A stretch of DNA of 9,379 bases from Desulfuromonadaceae bacterium (GCA_028686145.1 JAQUCQ010000108.1:1-9379); one strand, 5' to 3'; shown: positions 1-7,118, numbered from the stretch's first letter. Numbers and translations: made by a program. The notes: generated from the sequence alone by a model not told the origin.

Positions 1-868
1 GTCTGATTACCCACTCACTACGATTGACCGTATTGTGGAAGAGACCAGTACGGTCTACTCTCTTCCTTTGTTCTACGAACGACTGAATGAGACGATCAAC
101 CATCCTCGCAGTTCCATAGAAGATATATCCAAGATTATTACTGAAGATCAGGGACTCACAGCCCGGTTGCTACGGCTGGCCAACAGTCCCATGTTTGGCT
201 GCTATGCAAAGGTAGATTCCATCACAAAGGCGGTCACCATTATTGGAACCCAGCAGTTGCGTGATCTAGCTCTGGCAGCTTCGGTCATGGGAGTGTTTAA
301 AGGGATTCCAGAGGATCTGCTGAATATGACCTCCTTCTGGCGCCACTGTATCGCCTGCGGCATTATTGCCCGCAGCCTGGCGGTGTATCGGCGCGAGTCG
401 AATGTGGAACGCCTTTTTGTCTCCGGCATGCTTCACGATGTGGGACAGGTTGTGCTGGCGTCAGCCCGCCCTGATGTGAGCCGTGAACTCCTGGAGGCCC
501 ATCGGGATACCGGTAAGCTCTATTTGGAGCTGGAGCGGGAGCGGCTTGGGTTTGACCATGCCGAGTTGGGCGGGGCGCTGCTGAAAAAGTGGAAGATTCC
601 GGCAAGTATCGGTGAGCCGGTTGCATGCCATCATAAGCCTGGATCTGCCGAACAATTCCGACTTGAGACAGCTCTGATTCATCTTGCGGATATTATCTGT
701 CAGGCCATGGAGTTTGGGCAGGGAGCAGAGTGGGGTGTGCCGCCACTTGATGAACCGGCCTGGGAGAGATTGGGTCTCTCAACCCATATGCTGGGAGCTG
801 TTTTGAAACAGTCGGAGTCACAGATAACTGAGACATTTGATATTCTGTCGGGAGCGACGAATGACTGA
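1..868 (+). CDS. HDOD domain signalling protein (5' end at or beyond window edge)
   Basis: HDOD-family protein, a non-catalytic relative of HD phosphohydrolases used as a signalling or scaffold module. The domain fills almost the whole protein. The entry segment (ISKIITEDQGLTARLLRLAN) is the HDOD hallmark, followed by GMLHDVGQ, which keeps an HD pair, and a late CHHKPG segment. There is no signal peptide or membrane segment, so it should be cytosolic. A GTG at 35 could start it, but the frame is open to base 2 and reads SDYPLTTIDRIVEETS, continuing the usual HDOD N-terminal helix. Base 1 is G, so an ATG ending on base 1 is quite possible. The gene overlaps the next (hybrid kinase) by 8 bases, implying translational coupling and a shared pathway. 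The family assignment is firm. The biological role is unknown; HDOD proteins in related bacteria often sit with chemotaxis or c-di-GMP genes. Confidence 0.88.
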   Translation, partial: SDYPLTTIDRIVEETSTVYSLPLFYERLNETINHPRSSIEDISKIITEDQGLTARLLRLANSPMFGCYAKVDSITKAVTIIGTQQLRDLALAASVMGVFKGIPEDLLNMTSFWRHCIACGIIARSLAVYRRESNVERLFVSGMLHDVGQVVLASARPDVSRELLEAHRDTGKLYLELERERLGFDHAELGGALLKKWKIPASIGEPVACHHKPGSAEQFRLETALIHLADIICQAMEFGQGAEWGVPPLDEPAWERLGLSTHMLGAVLKQSESQITETFDILSGATND

Positions 869-3062
869 CCCGAACATATCCAGTTCTCAGGAATTTCTCC
901 AGGAACGGGTCAGCTATCTTGAAGAGTCCAACCAGCGTTTCATGGCGATTTTGGAAATGCTTGCCTCCAGCAGTGAGTTTCAGGGCGATCTTAGCCGTGC
1001 CAATGATGGAGAAGGGATTTACAAAGCGACAGCCAACCAACTGATGCGGCTTTTTTCATTTCAATCCATGGGATTTCTGGATAGCCAACCTGATGGCAGT
1101 TTTGAACTGCTGGTGGCTGACCCTGCTGATGCGTATAACTCACTGCAAGCCTTGATTGATGCCCGCGTGATGGACGGTACTTTTGCGTGGGCACTTAACC
1201 GTAACCAGGCGGTCCTTGTTCCGACAGAGCGGGGAGAAACCCTTCTGTTGCAGGTTGTTGCCACCCAGTCCCGCATCCGGGGAATGTTTGTCGGCACGCT
1301 TTCGGGCAGTTCGGTTGCTTTAGATGCGGCTTCGTTGAATGCTCTTTCGATTGTACTGTATACATGCGCCTATGCTCTGGAAAGTACTGTTTTGTACGCT
1401 ATGCTGCGTGATCACACCCAGAATCTGGAAGAACGGGTGCAGATGAGGACCCATGACCTGGAAGAGGCCCGGCGGCAGGCAGAGGCAGCCAGTCTGGCTA
1501 AAAGCGATTTTCTGGCCAATATGAGTCATGAGATCCGCACCCCCATGAACGGAGTGATGGGAATGACGGATCTCATGTTGCAAGGTGGTTTGACTCCGGA
1601 GAAAGAAAAGCTGTATCTGCAAGCTATCAAGGATTCTGCCGACAGCCTACTGATGATTATCAATGATATTCTGGACTTTTCAAAAATCGAAGCAGGCAAA
1701 TTTACATTGGAAGAAACCCCGTTCAGTCTTCGGATTGCTGTGGAGCGCTGCTTGAATGGGCTTCTGGTAAGGGCCGAAGAAAAAGGGCTCAAAGTAAGAC
1801 ACAGTATCGACTCATCAGTTCCTGTCTGTCTTATCGGAGATCAGGGGCGATTGCGTCAGATATTGACCAATCTTGTGGGGAATGCAATTAAATTCTGCCA
1901 TCAGGGAGAGGTCTCTGTCGAAGTTGATCTTGCCTCAGTGAAGATGGATGATGTTGTTCTGCATGTTCGTGTGGCCGATACAGGCATCGGCATTACGGAA
2001 GAAGCCTGCCAGCGAATCTTTAACCAGTTTGAACAGGCTGACAGTTCCACCACAAGAAAATACGGTGGGACCGGGCTTGGTCTGGCTATTAGCAGAAAAC
2101 TGGTAGAGTTGATGAAGGGAGAAATCTGGGTAGAGAGCCGCCTGGGAGTCGGGAGCTGTTTTCATTTTACTGTCCGTTTCAAGTTGGGAAATGAAGATCT
2201 ATTGGCGACGGAAAAGAGTGAAATGTTTGTCGCAAGCCGACTCCAGACTGCTCCACTGGGTATTCTTCTTGCTGATGATGTTGAAATCAACCGTGCCTTG
2301 GTGCAGGCAATTCTAGAACCTTATGGTCACCAGATAACATGTGCCGAGGATGGGCGGAAGGCCCTGGAGATTTTTGCAACCAAGCAGTTCGATATAGTGC
2401 TGATGGACGTCCAGATGCCGGAAATGGATGGGCTGCAGGCCACCCGCGCCATCAGGGAATACGAGCGAACCATCGGTCGCAACGTACCTGTGCCGATCAT
2501 AGCTATGACGGCCTTTGCCGGGAACGAGGATCGACAGGTCTGTCTTGATGCCGGGATGAACGAGTATCTTACCAAGCCGATCAAGCCTGCCCAGCTGTTG
2601 CAGCTGCTACATGAATTCAGTAACCGTCCGATAGAAACCGCTACAGTGATGGTAACAGATATTCAAGATACAACGGCGTCAAAAAGTGCTTTGGGCGCCC
2701 ATGATGGAACGCTTGCTGTCTTTGCCCAGAATGAACTGTTGGAACGGCTTGGAGGCCGGTCGGAGATGATCTCCCGCTTTATAGGGCTCTTTTGTAAGGG
2801 AGTTTTTCCGCAGATAGAGGGGTTGGTTACGGCGCTGGCAGCGGAGGATTCAGACGGTGTCAGGAGGCATGCTCACGCGATTAAGGGGTCGGCGGGAAAT
2901 ATCGCAGCTCTGCGGATGCAAGATACGGCTGCGCTGATTGAAAAAGCAGCCAAAGAGGGTGATTTGACAGCTGCGCCGCAGCGTCTTGTCGCGTTACAAC
3001 AGGAATTTCAAGAATTTACTGAGGTTGTCGGCGCGCTGGGGTTTGTAACTGAAGTCAAATGA
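861..3062 (+). CDS. Soluble hybrid histidine kinase (GAF-like, HisKA, HATPase, REC, HPt)
   Basis: A 733-residue hybrid kinase counted from ATG 861, which has GGAG six bases upstream; the longer frame from 837 would lie deeper inside the HDOD gene and has no comparable site. Order of parts: short N-terminal coiled coil (about 10-35), GAF-like sensor region (about 45-185, weak call), coiled-coil linker, HisKA with phospho-acceptor His223 in NMSHEIRTPMNG, HATPase_c with the N box around Asn337-Asn341, DTGIGI and GGTGLGLAI, receiver with Asp472/Asp473, phospho-Asp516 in LMDVQMPEMDG and Lys572, and a C-terminal HPt domain with His672 in AHAIKGSAGN. All catalytic residues are present, so a full His-Asp-His relay can run inside one chain. 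No membrane segment is visible, so the signal is probably cytosolic or delivered by a partner such as the overlapping HDOD protein. Likely acceptors are the free receivers downstream (inference). Confidence 0.95.
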   Translation: MTDPNISSSQEFLQERVSYLEESNQRFMAILEMLASSSEFQGDLSRANDGEGIYKATANQLMRLFSFQSMGFLDSQPDGSFELLVADPADAYNSLQALIDARVMDGTFAWALNRNQAVLVPTERGETLLLQVVATQSRIRGMFVGTLSGSSVALDAASLNALSIVLYTCAYALESTVLYAMLRDHTQNLEERVQMRTHDLEEARRQAEAASLAKSDFLANMSHEIRTPMNGVMGMTDLMLQGGLTPEKEKLYLQAIKDSADSLLMIINDILDFSKIEAGKFTLEETPFSLRIAVERCLNGLLVRAEEKGLKVRHSIDSSVPVCLIGDQGRLRQILTNLVGNAIKFCHQGEVSVEVDLASVKMDDVVLHVRVADTGIGITEEACQRIFNQFEQADSSTTRKYGGTGLGLAISRKLVELMKGEIWVESRLGVGSCFHFTVRFKLGNEDLLATEKSEMFVASRLQTAPLGILLADDVEINRALVQAILEPYGHQITCAEDGRKALEIFATKQFDIVLMDVQMPEMDGLQATRAIREYERTIGRNVPVPIIAMTAFAGNEDRQVCLDAGMNEYLTKPIKPAQLLQLLHEFSNRPIETATVMVTDIQDTTASKSALGAHDGTLAVFAQNELLERLGGRSEMISRFIGLFCKGVFPQIEGLVTALAAEDSDGVRRHAHAIKGSAGNIAALRMQDTAALIEKAAKEGDLTAAPQRLVALQQEFQEFTEVVGALGFVTEVK

Positions 3063-3081
3063 ATGCCCATGTGGGAGGAAT

Positions 3082-3483
3082 ATGATGCGCTGTCTGGTTG
3101 TGGATGATGATGAACTGGGCCGAGAGCTGATAGTTCAATATCTGGAAGGGGTTGTGGACTGTGAAACGGCGGAAAATGGTGTGAGGGCCGTTGAGATGTT
3201 CCGCGACGCGTTCGAAGGTGGTGTCCCTTACGGACTGATAATCCTGGATATTGTGATGCCGGAGATGGACGGACATGCTGCAGCAAAAGAGATTCGTCTG
3301 ATTGAGAAGGAGTGGGGAGTCTCGATAAGTGACGGAGTGCCTATTCTGGTGCTTTCATCATTGAATACTCCTCATGACGTAATTCAGGCGTATGTCTCAG
3401 CCAAGTCGGCGGCACATTTGGTGAAGCCGGTGCACCCTGAAAAGCTGCTCGGAACGTTAAGCAAACTGGGAATATGCAAATAG
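3082..3483 (+). CDS. Single-domain response regulator (CheY-like receiver)
   Basis: A 133-residue stand-alone receiver with no output domain. The acidic pocket is VVDDDE (Asp8-Asp10), the phospho-acceptor is Asp56 in ILDIVMPEMDG, the switch Ser is in VLSS (92-93), and the conserved Lys115 is in LVKPV. ATG 3082 and ATG 3085 are adjacent and both are served by the strong GGGAGGA at 3073-3079, so the start is uncertain by one codon. It begins 19 bases after the hybrid kinase stop and is surely in the same operon, making it the obvious acceptor for HPt His672. It resembles the second receiver at 5087 in size, in the loop after the fourth strand and in its C-terminal LGICK/HGLC tail, suggesting they are paralogues. 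The output is presumably by protein contact, as with CheY. Confidence 0.93.
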   Translation: MMRCLVVDDDELGRELIVQYLEGVVDCETAENGVRAVEMFRDAFEGGVPYGLIILDIVMPEMDGHAAAKEIRLIEKEWGVSISDGVPILVLSSLNTPHDVIQAYVSAKSAAHLVKPVHPEKLLGTLSKLGICK

Positions 3484-3487
3484 CCGC

Positions 3488-3522
3488 GATGACACTGGAA
3501 GATGTAAGCGTGATGTAAACGC
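3488..3522 (+). repeat. 11-bp-period direct repeat, possible regulator binding site
   Basis: GATGTAAGCGT (3501-3511) is followed directly by GATGTAAACGC (3512-3522), two units differing at two positions, with a period of one helical turn. A weaker third copy, GATGACA, sits at 3488-3494 but is 13 rather than 11 bases away. Two 7-base half sites separated by 4 bases is the arrangement bound by OmpR/PhoB-type winged-helix regulators. The repeat lies about 22 bases upstream of the putative -35 for the fapA-type gene, a plausible activator position. No regulator of that type is encoded here, and chance duplication cannot be excluded. The same stretch can form a 4-bp hairpin (GCGT/ACGC), too weak for a terminator. 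Confidence 0.4.
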
Positions 3523-3544
3523 CCGATCCAGAATAAATTTTATT

Positions 3545-3572
3545 TTGGTATTACCCGTCATTGTGTTAGTAC
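3545..3572 (+). promoter_or_regulatory. Putative promoter for the FapA/receiver unit
   Basis: TTGGTA at 3545-3550, a 16-base spacer ending in TGT (an extended -10 TGn), then TAGTAC at 3567-3572, with TACAAT at 3570-3575 as an alternative -10. It follows an AATTTTATTTTG block (3536-3547). The same block, followed at nearly the same distance by TGTG and a T/C-TA-A/G core, recurs upstream of the ytxH-type gene at 5509-5546. That recurrence is the main support. The hexamers are only moderately close to sigma70 consensus. Confidence 0.38.
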
Positions 3573-3611
3573 AATTATGTCGTCACATAAAAACTACTCA
3601 AAAGGTCGTGT

Positions 3612-5090
3612 ATGGCCGAAAAACAGTTTGTAAAGGGAGCAGAGACGGTCAGTCGCTTTGAAATTAAGCGCCACGGATATACCCTTACGTTTGAAATCAG
3701 CCCGGACGGATTGGAGTGTTACTGCATCTACGAACCGACAACTATCGGTGGAACGCCGCTTACGAATTCCGAGCTGCAAGGGCATTTGACACAGTTCAAG
3801 ATTTCGGTAGGGATTGTTTCCGAGTCGGTATCCACGCTGCTCAATTCCGCTGCTAGTGCAAAGTCTGTGAGTCGTCTGCTACTTGCACGGGGGATTCAAG
3901 CGACTCCCGGTGAAGATGGACAGATTGTCATGGGAGTTGCCGATGATCTCGCAAAAGAGGAAACTGATGAAGATAATGCTGGAACGGTGGATTTTCGTCG
4001 GGTGCAATCATTTCTGAATGTTGATGCGGGCGAACTGGTTGCAACGATCAAGCCTCCAGGATGTGGACAGCCCGGTAGAACAGTCACCGGGAAATTAATC
4101 TCGCCACTGCCAGGCTCTCCGGTCAAGCTTGAAATCGGACAGAATGTCCGGTTGAGCGACGATGGTGTGACTCTTTTTGCTGAGGCTACTGGGCGCGTTT
4201 GTTTGCGGGAAAACACAATTTCTGTTGAAGATATTTATGAAATTAACGGTAATGTTGATTTTAAGGTCGGCAACGTTGCTTTCAAGGGGTATGTTGAGGT
4301 TAAAGGAGATGTCCTGGACGGTTTTTTTGTCAAGGCAACCAAAGGGATTAAAATACTCGGAAATATTGGCGTTTGCACGATTGAGTCGGAAGGCGATATC
4401 TCGTTTTGCGGCATGAATGGGCAAGGGACGGGGAAAATTGTCTGTGGCGGTTCAATCTCCGCCAACTTCATTTCCGACGCTGTGGTAGAGTGTGCCGGCA
4501 ATATTACTGCAGAAATCGAGATCCGGAGTTCTCAGATCAAGTGCCTTGGTGTAATATCCGTCAATAGGGGGGGGCTGACCGGGGGGGAATATTTTTCACT
4601 GGCCGGCATCGAGTGCGTTAACCTGGGGAGCAGAACAGCACTTCGAACTCGCGTAGTTGCCGGTGTGCACTATGGCGACCTTGAGGAACTCAACTCCTTG
4701 TTTAACGAACTGAAACTGTTGGTTGCAGAGTTCACTGCTGCACCAAAAGGAAGCGTTGATATGAAGGAGTTTGCAAAAAAACGTGCCGCAATTACAGAGC
4801 GGACTCAGAATGTTCGCTCAAGAGTCTATGAACAGTGCAATCCGAAGATAAATGTAAAAAATATCCTTTATGAGGGCGTCAATATAACTGTTGGAATGAT
4901 AAGCGACAATATCCTTGAAGAACGCAAGGGGCCGGTTAGCGTGATAGAGAATACCATTGAAGGCGGTTTTCGCTTTCTTGGAATGACCCCACTCTCTTTC
5001 ACGGCCCAGATGATTGAACAGTCTTTTATACAGCAGCATCAGATTGAACAGCAAAAAAACCGATCAAGTATACAGGAAGGTGGCGCATGA
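3612..5090 (+). CDS. FapA/DUF342 family protein (flagellar assembly protein A-like)
   Basis: A 492-residue DUF342/FapA-family protein. The N-terminal part (about 1-190) is a mixed domain with a PPGCGQPGRTVTGK segment typical of the family. The middle (about 205-345) is a run of short beta strands rich in Gly and Val (INGNVDFKVGNVAFKGYVEV, then GDISFCG, GGSISANF, GNITAE), a right-handed beta-helix as in bactofilin-like polymerising proteins. After it comes a helical, probably coiled-coil stretch (about 358-415) and a short C-terminal strand region. No signal peptide or membrane segment is seen, so it is cytosolic. In Vibrio, FapA links polar flagellation to sugar PTS status; whether that holds here is unknown. 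The start ATG 3612 has AAAGG at 3601-3605. The stop overlaps the next receiver start (ATGA), so the two are translationally coupled. Two long G tracts lie inside the gene. Confidence 0.88.
   Translation: MAEKQFVKGAETVSRFEIKRHGYTLTFEISPDGLECYCIYEPTTIGGTPLTNSELQGHLTQFKISVGIVSESVSTLLNSAASAKSVSRLLLARGIQATPGEDGQIVMGVADDLAKEETDEDNAGTVDFRRVQSFLNVDAGELVATIKPPGCGQPGRTVTGKLISPLPGSPVKLEIGQNVRLSDDGVTLFAEATGRVCLRENTISVEDIYEINGNVDFKVGNVAFKGYVEVKGDVLDGFFVKATKGIKILGNIGVCTIESEGDISFCGMNGQGTGKIVCGGSISANFISDAVVECAGNITAEIEIRSSQIKCLGVISVNRGGLTGGEYFSLAGIECVNLGSRTALRTRVVAGVHYGDLEELNSLFNELKLLVAEFTAAPKGSVDMKEFAKKRAAITERTQNVRSRVYEQCNPKINVKNILYEGVNITVGMISDNILEERKGPVSVIENTIEGGFRFLGMTPLSFTAQMIEQSFIQQHQIEQQKNRSSIQEGGA
4567..4587 (+). 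repeat. Paired poly-G tracts (G8 and G7) inside the FapA-like gene
   Basis: Eight G at 4567-4574 and seven G at 4581-4587, separated by CTGACC. They encode RGGLTGGE in the late beta-helix region and are in frame as given. Homopolymer G runs of this length are prone to polymerase slippage, and loss or gain of one base would truncate the protein in its C-terminal third and disturb coupling to the downstream receiver. Confidence 0.75.
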
Positions 5091-5473
5091 AGGCCTTGAT
5101 TGTTGATGACGTAGAGATGAACCGTGAATTACTCGCCATTTTTCTCGAAGGGCGTGCCACTTCCGTTTTTGCTGAAAGTGGCGAAGAGGCACTGAAGCTG
5201 GTTGAAAGTGCTATTGGGACTGATGCCTATTTTGATCTGATCTGTATGGACATTTCAATGCCTGGTATGGATGGGCATGAAGCCCTCAAAAAAATAAGAG
5301 AAGCGGAGGCTGCGTCGGGAAGCGCGCGGGCGACCGTTTTTATGGTGACCGGCAGCAGTTCGCCTGACGATATGTTTGATGCCCTGATTAATGGTGGTTG
5401 TGATGATTATCTTACCAAACCACTGATGCAGCAAAGTTTTAACGAGCTTCTTGTCAAGCATGGGCTATGTTGA
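5087..5473 (+). CDS. Second single-domain response regulator (CheY-like receiver)
   Basis: A 128-residue receiver without an output domain. The acidic pocket is IVDDVEMN (Asp7, Asp8), the phospho-acceptor is Asp55 in CMDISMPGMDG, Thr88 lies in FMVTGSSS, and Lys111 is in YLTKPL, so all phosphorylation residues are intact. The start ATG 5087 overlaps the FapA-like stop in an ATGA junction and has a strong AGGAAGG at 5074-5080. Tight coupling to a FapA-like protein suggests the two act together, for example with the receiver binding or switching FapA (inference). It resembles the receiver at 3082, so both may take phosphate from the same HPt domain, one acting as output and the other as a phosphate sink. 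It is last in its operon, with a possible terminator 12 bases downstream. Confidence 0.93.
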   Translation: MKALIVDDVEMNRELLAIFLEGRATSVFAESGEEALKLVESAIGTDAYFDLICMDISMPGMDGHEALKKIREAEAASGSARATVFMVTGSSSPDDMFDALINGGCDDYLTKPLMQQSFNELLVKHGLC

Positions 5474-5484
5474 TTTTAGAAAGC

Positions 5485-5520
5485 TGCCATCCCCGTTATA
5501 GGACGGCGAATTTTATTTTG
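5485..5520 (+). terminator. Possible intrinsic terminator after the second receiver
   Basis: GCCATCC (5486-5492) can pair with GGACGGC (5501-5507) around an 8-base loop, with one central A/C mismatch, and a U-G pair can extend the base. A T-rich but interrupted tract (AATTTTATTTTG, 5509-5520) follows. The mismatch and the broken T run make this a moderate candidate. The T-rich block also overlaps the putative promoter of the next gene. Confidence 0.4.
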
Positions 5521-5546
5521 ATTCCACCATGTCGCTGTGCTAAGAA
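5518..5546 (+). promoter_or_regulatory. Putative promoter for the ytxH-type/larA unit
   Basis: TTGATT at 5518-5523, a 17-base spacer ending in TGC (extended -10 TGn), and TAAGAA at 5541-5546. The upstream 12-base block AATTTTATTTTG and the TGTG before the -10 match the element upstream of the FapA-like gene, suggesting a shared promoter class. The -10 match to sigma70 is weak, so another sigma factor is possible. Confidence 0.38.
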
Positions 5547-5594
5547 TAAAAACAGTTAACATATTATTTGATGCCTAGATAAAAGGAGTCTGCC

Positions 5595-5840
5595 ATGTCA
5601 ACCAATAATGATAACGCAGCCGCTGCTGTGATCGCCTTTGTTTCCGGTGCTGTTATCGGTGCCACCGCCGCCTTGCTGCTGACCCCGTCCCCTGGTCGTG
5701 AAATGCGTGGGAAGCTTACAGGGTTGGGAGAGACCGCTGCCGATCGGGTGAAGCGGCTTGCCCGTGAAGCAAAATACCGGGTTACCCCCAAAACCAGAGG
5801 TGCTGATTATGAATATGACGGCGGGGATGCTTGGATATAA
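5595..5840 (+). CDS. YtxH-type small membrane protein
   Basis: An 81-residue protein of the YtxH/gas-vesicle-like small protein type. Residues about 9-30 form one hydrophobic helix rich in Ala and Gly (AVIAFVSGAVIGATAALLLT), followed by the family signature TPSPGREMRGKL and a basic helix, then a polar, acidic tail (DYEYDGGDAWI). It is likely anchored in the inner membrane with the C-terminal part in the cytosol. Members are often linked to envelope stress, but no precise function is established. AAGGAG lies at 5583-5588, six bases before the ATG. The larA-type gene starts 15 bases after its stop, in the same frame. Confidence 0.82.
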   Translation: MSTNNDNAAAAVIAFVSGAVIGATAALLLTPSPGREMRGKLTGLGETAADRVKRLAREAKYRVTPKTRGADYEYDGGDAWI

Positions 5841-5855
5841 CCGGACCTGCTCGAT

Positions 5856-7118
5856 ATGGAGCTTAAATACGGCTCAACAACAGTTACTTTTGAACTCCCG
5901 CCGGAGCGTCTGGTGGGAGTTATTGCTCCTTCCAGCGTTTCCGTAGATAAATCCCCTGCTGATATAATTGAAGATGCGCTGGATAGCTGTAGTTACTTTC
6001 TATCCTCTTTCAGGCCGGGCGAAAAGGTTGTCATAGTCACCTCTGATATTACCCGCTATACCGGTAGTGAGATCTATCTCCCGCTGCTGCTTGAGCGTCT
6101 GAACCGCCAGGGAATTGCCGATAATGATGTTGAAATTGTCATTGCGTTGGGCATTCATCGCAAGCAGAGTGGGCATGAACATAGCAGGATTCTTGGCTCA
6201 TTATACGGCCGGATTCGTGTTTCAGACCATGAATGTGACGATCACGATGCATTGACCTGTGTCGGCACTACCTCAAACGGTATTAACGTTAGCATCAATC
6301 GCAAGGCGGTGGAGGCTGATCATCTGATTCTGACCGGTACAATTGGTTTTCACTATTTTGCCGGTTTTGGTGGTGGACGCAAGAGCGTCTTGCCGGGAAT
6401 AGCCAGCCGAAAAGCCTGCATGGCCAGTCACTTTGCGGTGCTTAATCCGGGTGAAGGGGCCGGCAAGAACCTGCTGGCAGTTACCGGGAATCTTGAGGGG
6501 AATCCGGTCCATATCGCAATGACTGAAGGATGCGCTCTGGCACGGCCAGCCTTTATTCTCAATACCGTGCTGGGTACTGACAAGCGCATCATCGCTGCTT
6601 TTGCCGGTGATTGGCGTGAGGCACACGAAACGGGGTGCCGGTTTTATCGTGAGAGATTTGCCTACCCGCTGGTGGAAAAGGGCAATCTTGTTGTCGCCTC
6701 CTGCGGGGGTTCCCCCAAGGATATTAATCTGATTCAGGCCCATAAGTCGATGGAGTATGCCGCGCAGGCTCTCAAAGATGGCGGAGTGATGATCTTGCTG
6801 GCGGAGTGCCGCGATGGCTTCGGTAACAGTACCTTCTTTAACTGGTTTCGCTATAAACATCTGGACGAGTTTGAAGCTGCGCTTCGCATGCAGTATGAGA
6901 TTAATGGCCAGACCGCGTATTCGCTGCTGCAAAAAGCGCAGCGTTTTCGAATTATTTTAATATCGCAGTTTCCGGCACGGCAGGTTGAGGAGATGGGCAT
7001 GATCCCGGCGGGAACCTTGACTGAAGCGATGGATATGGCGGTCGGAATACTGCCCACAGAGTGGCGCTGCTATCTGATGCCTGATGCGGGAAGTGTGCTG
7101 CCGGTTGTTGCTGGATGA
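5856..7118 (+). CDS. larA: LarA family nickel-dependent lactate racemase/epimerase
   Basis: A 420-residue LarA-family enzyme (about 424 in the Lactiplantibacillus enzyme). LarA uses the nickel-pincer nucleotide (NPN) cofactor to racemise lactate, while relatives act on other 2-hydroxy acids or sugar acids. Active-site signatures line up: DITR (Asp64, Arg67), GIH with His101, His166 in GFHYFAGFGGGRKSVLPG, Lys176 in the same motif as the residue carrying the covalent cofactor, His192 sixteen residues later, and Gln294/Lys297 in INLIQAHK. Spacings His-10-Lys-16-His and Gln-3-Lys match the known enzyme. A stop codon 18 bases upstream in frame leaves ATG 5856 as the only plausible start. The ribosome site is poor, so translation may depend on coupling to the ytxH-type gene. 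No NPN synthesis genes (larB, larC, larE) are nearby. Substrate cannot be read from sequence. Confidence 0.9.
   Translation: MELKYGSTTVTFELPPERLVGVIAPSSVSVDKSPADIIEDALDSCSYFLSSFRPGEKVVIVTSDITRYTGSEIYLPLLLERLNRQGIADNDVEIVIALGIHRKQSGHEHSRILGSLYGRIRVSDHECDDHDALTCVGTTSNGINVSINRKAVEADHLILTGTIGFHYFAGFGGGRKSVLPGIASRKACMASHFAVLNPGEGAGKNLLAVTGNLEGNPVHIAMTEGCALARPAFILNTVLGTDKRIIAAFAGDWREAHETGCRFYRERFAYPLVEKGNLVVASCGGSPKDINLIQAHKSMEYAAQALKDGGVMILLAECRDGFGNSTFFNWFRYKHLDEFEAALRMQYEINGQTAYSLLQKAQRFRIILISQFPARQVEEMGMIPAGTLTEAMDMAVGILPTEWRCYLMPDAGSVLPVVAG

Noticed and set aside
837..860. Upstream ATG at 837 as the start of the hybrid kinase
   Set aside because: It would overlap the HDOD gene by 32 bases and lacks a ribosome site, while ATG 861 has GGAG at the right distance.
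3508..3546. Hairpin GCGT-GATGTAA-ACGC followed by T-rich bases as a terminator after the first receiver
   Set aside because: Only four base pairs, with the T-rich stretch starting 16 bases later; the direct repeat is the better explanation of this symmetry.
3547..3563. GG...TTG arrangement as a sigma54 promoter upstream of the FapA-like gene
   Set aside because: The spacing between the GG and the would-be -12 element is four bases too long and no GC is present; a sigma70-like extended -10 reading fits better.
6273..6932. Long minus-strand reading frame of 219 codons opposite larA
   Set aside because: It lies wholly inside larA, whose active-site motifs are intact; the minus translation shows no recognisable domain and has no ribosome site. 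It is a shadow of the real gene.
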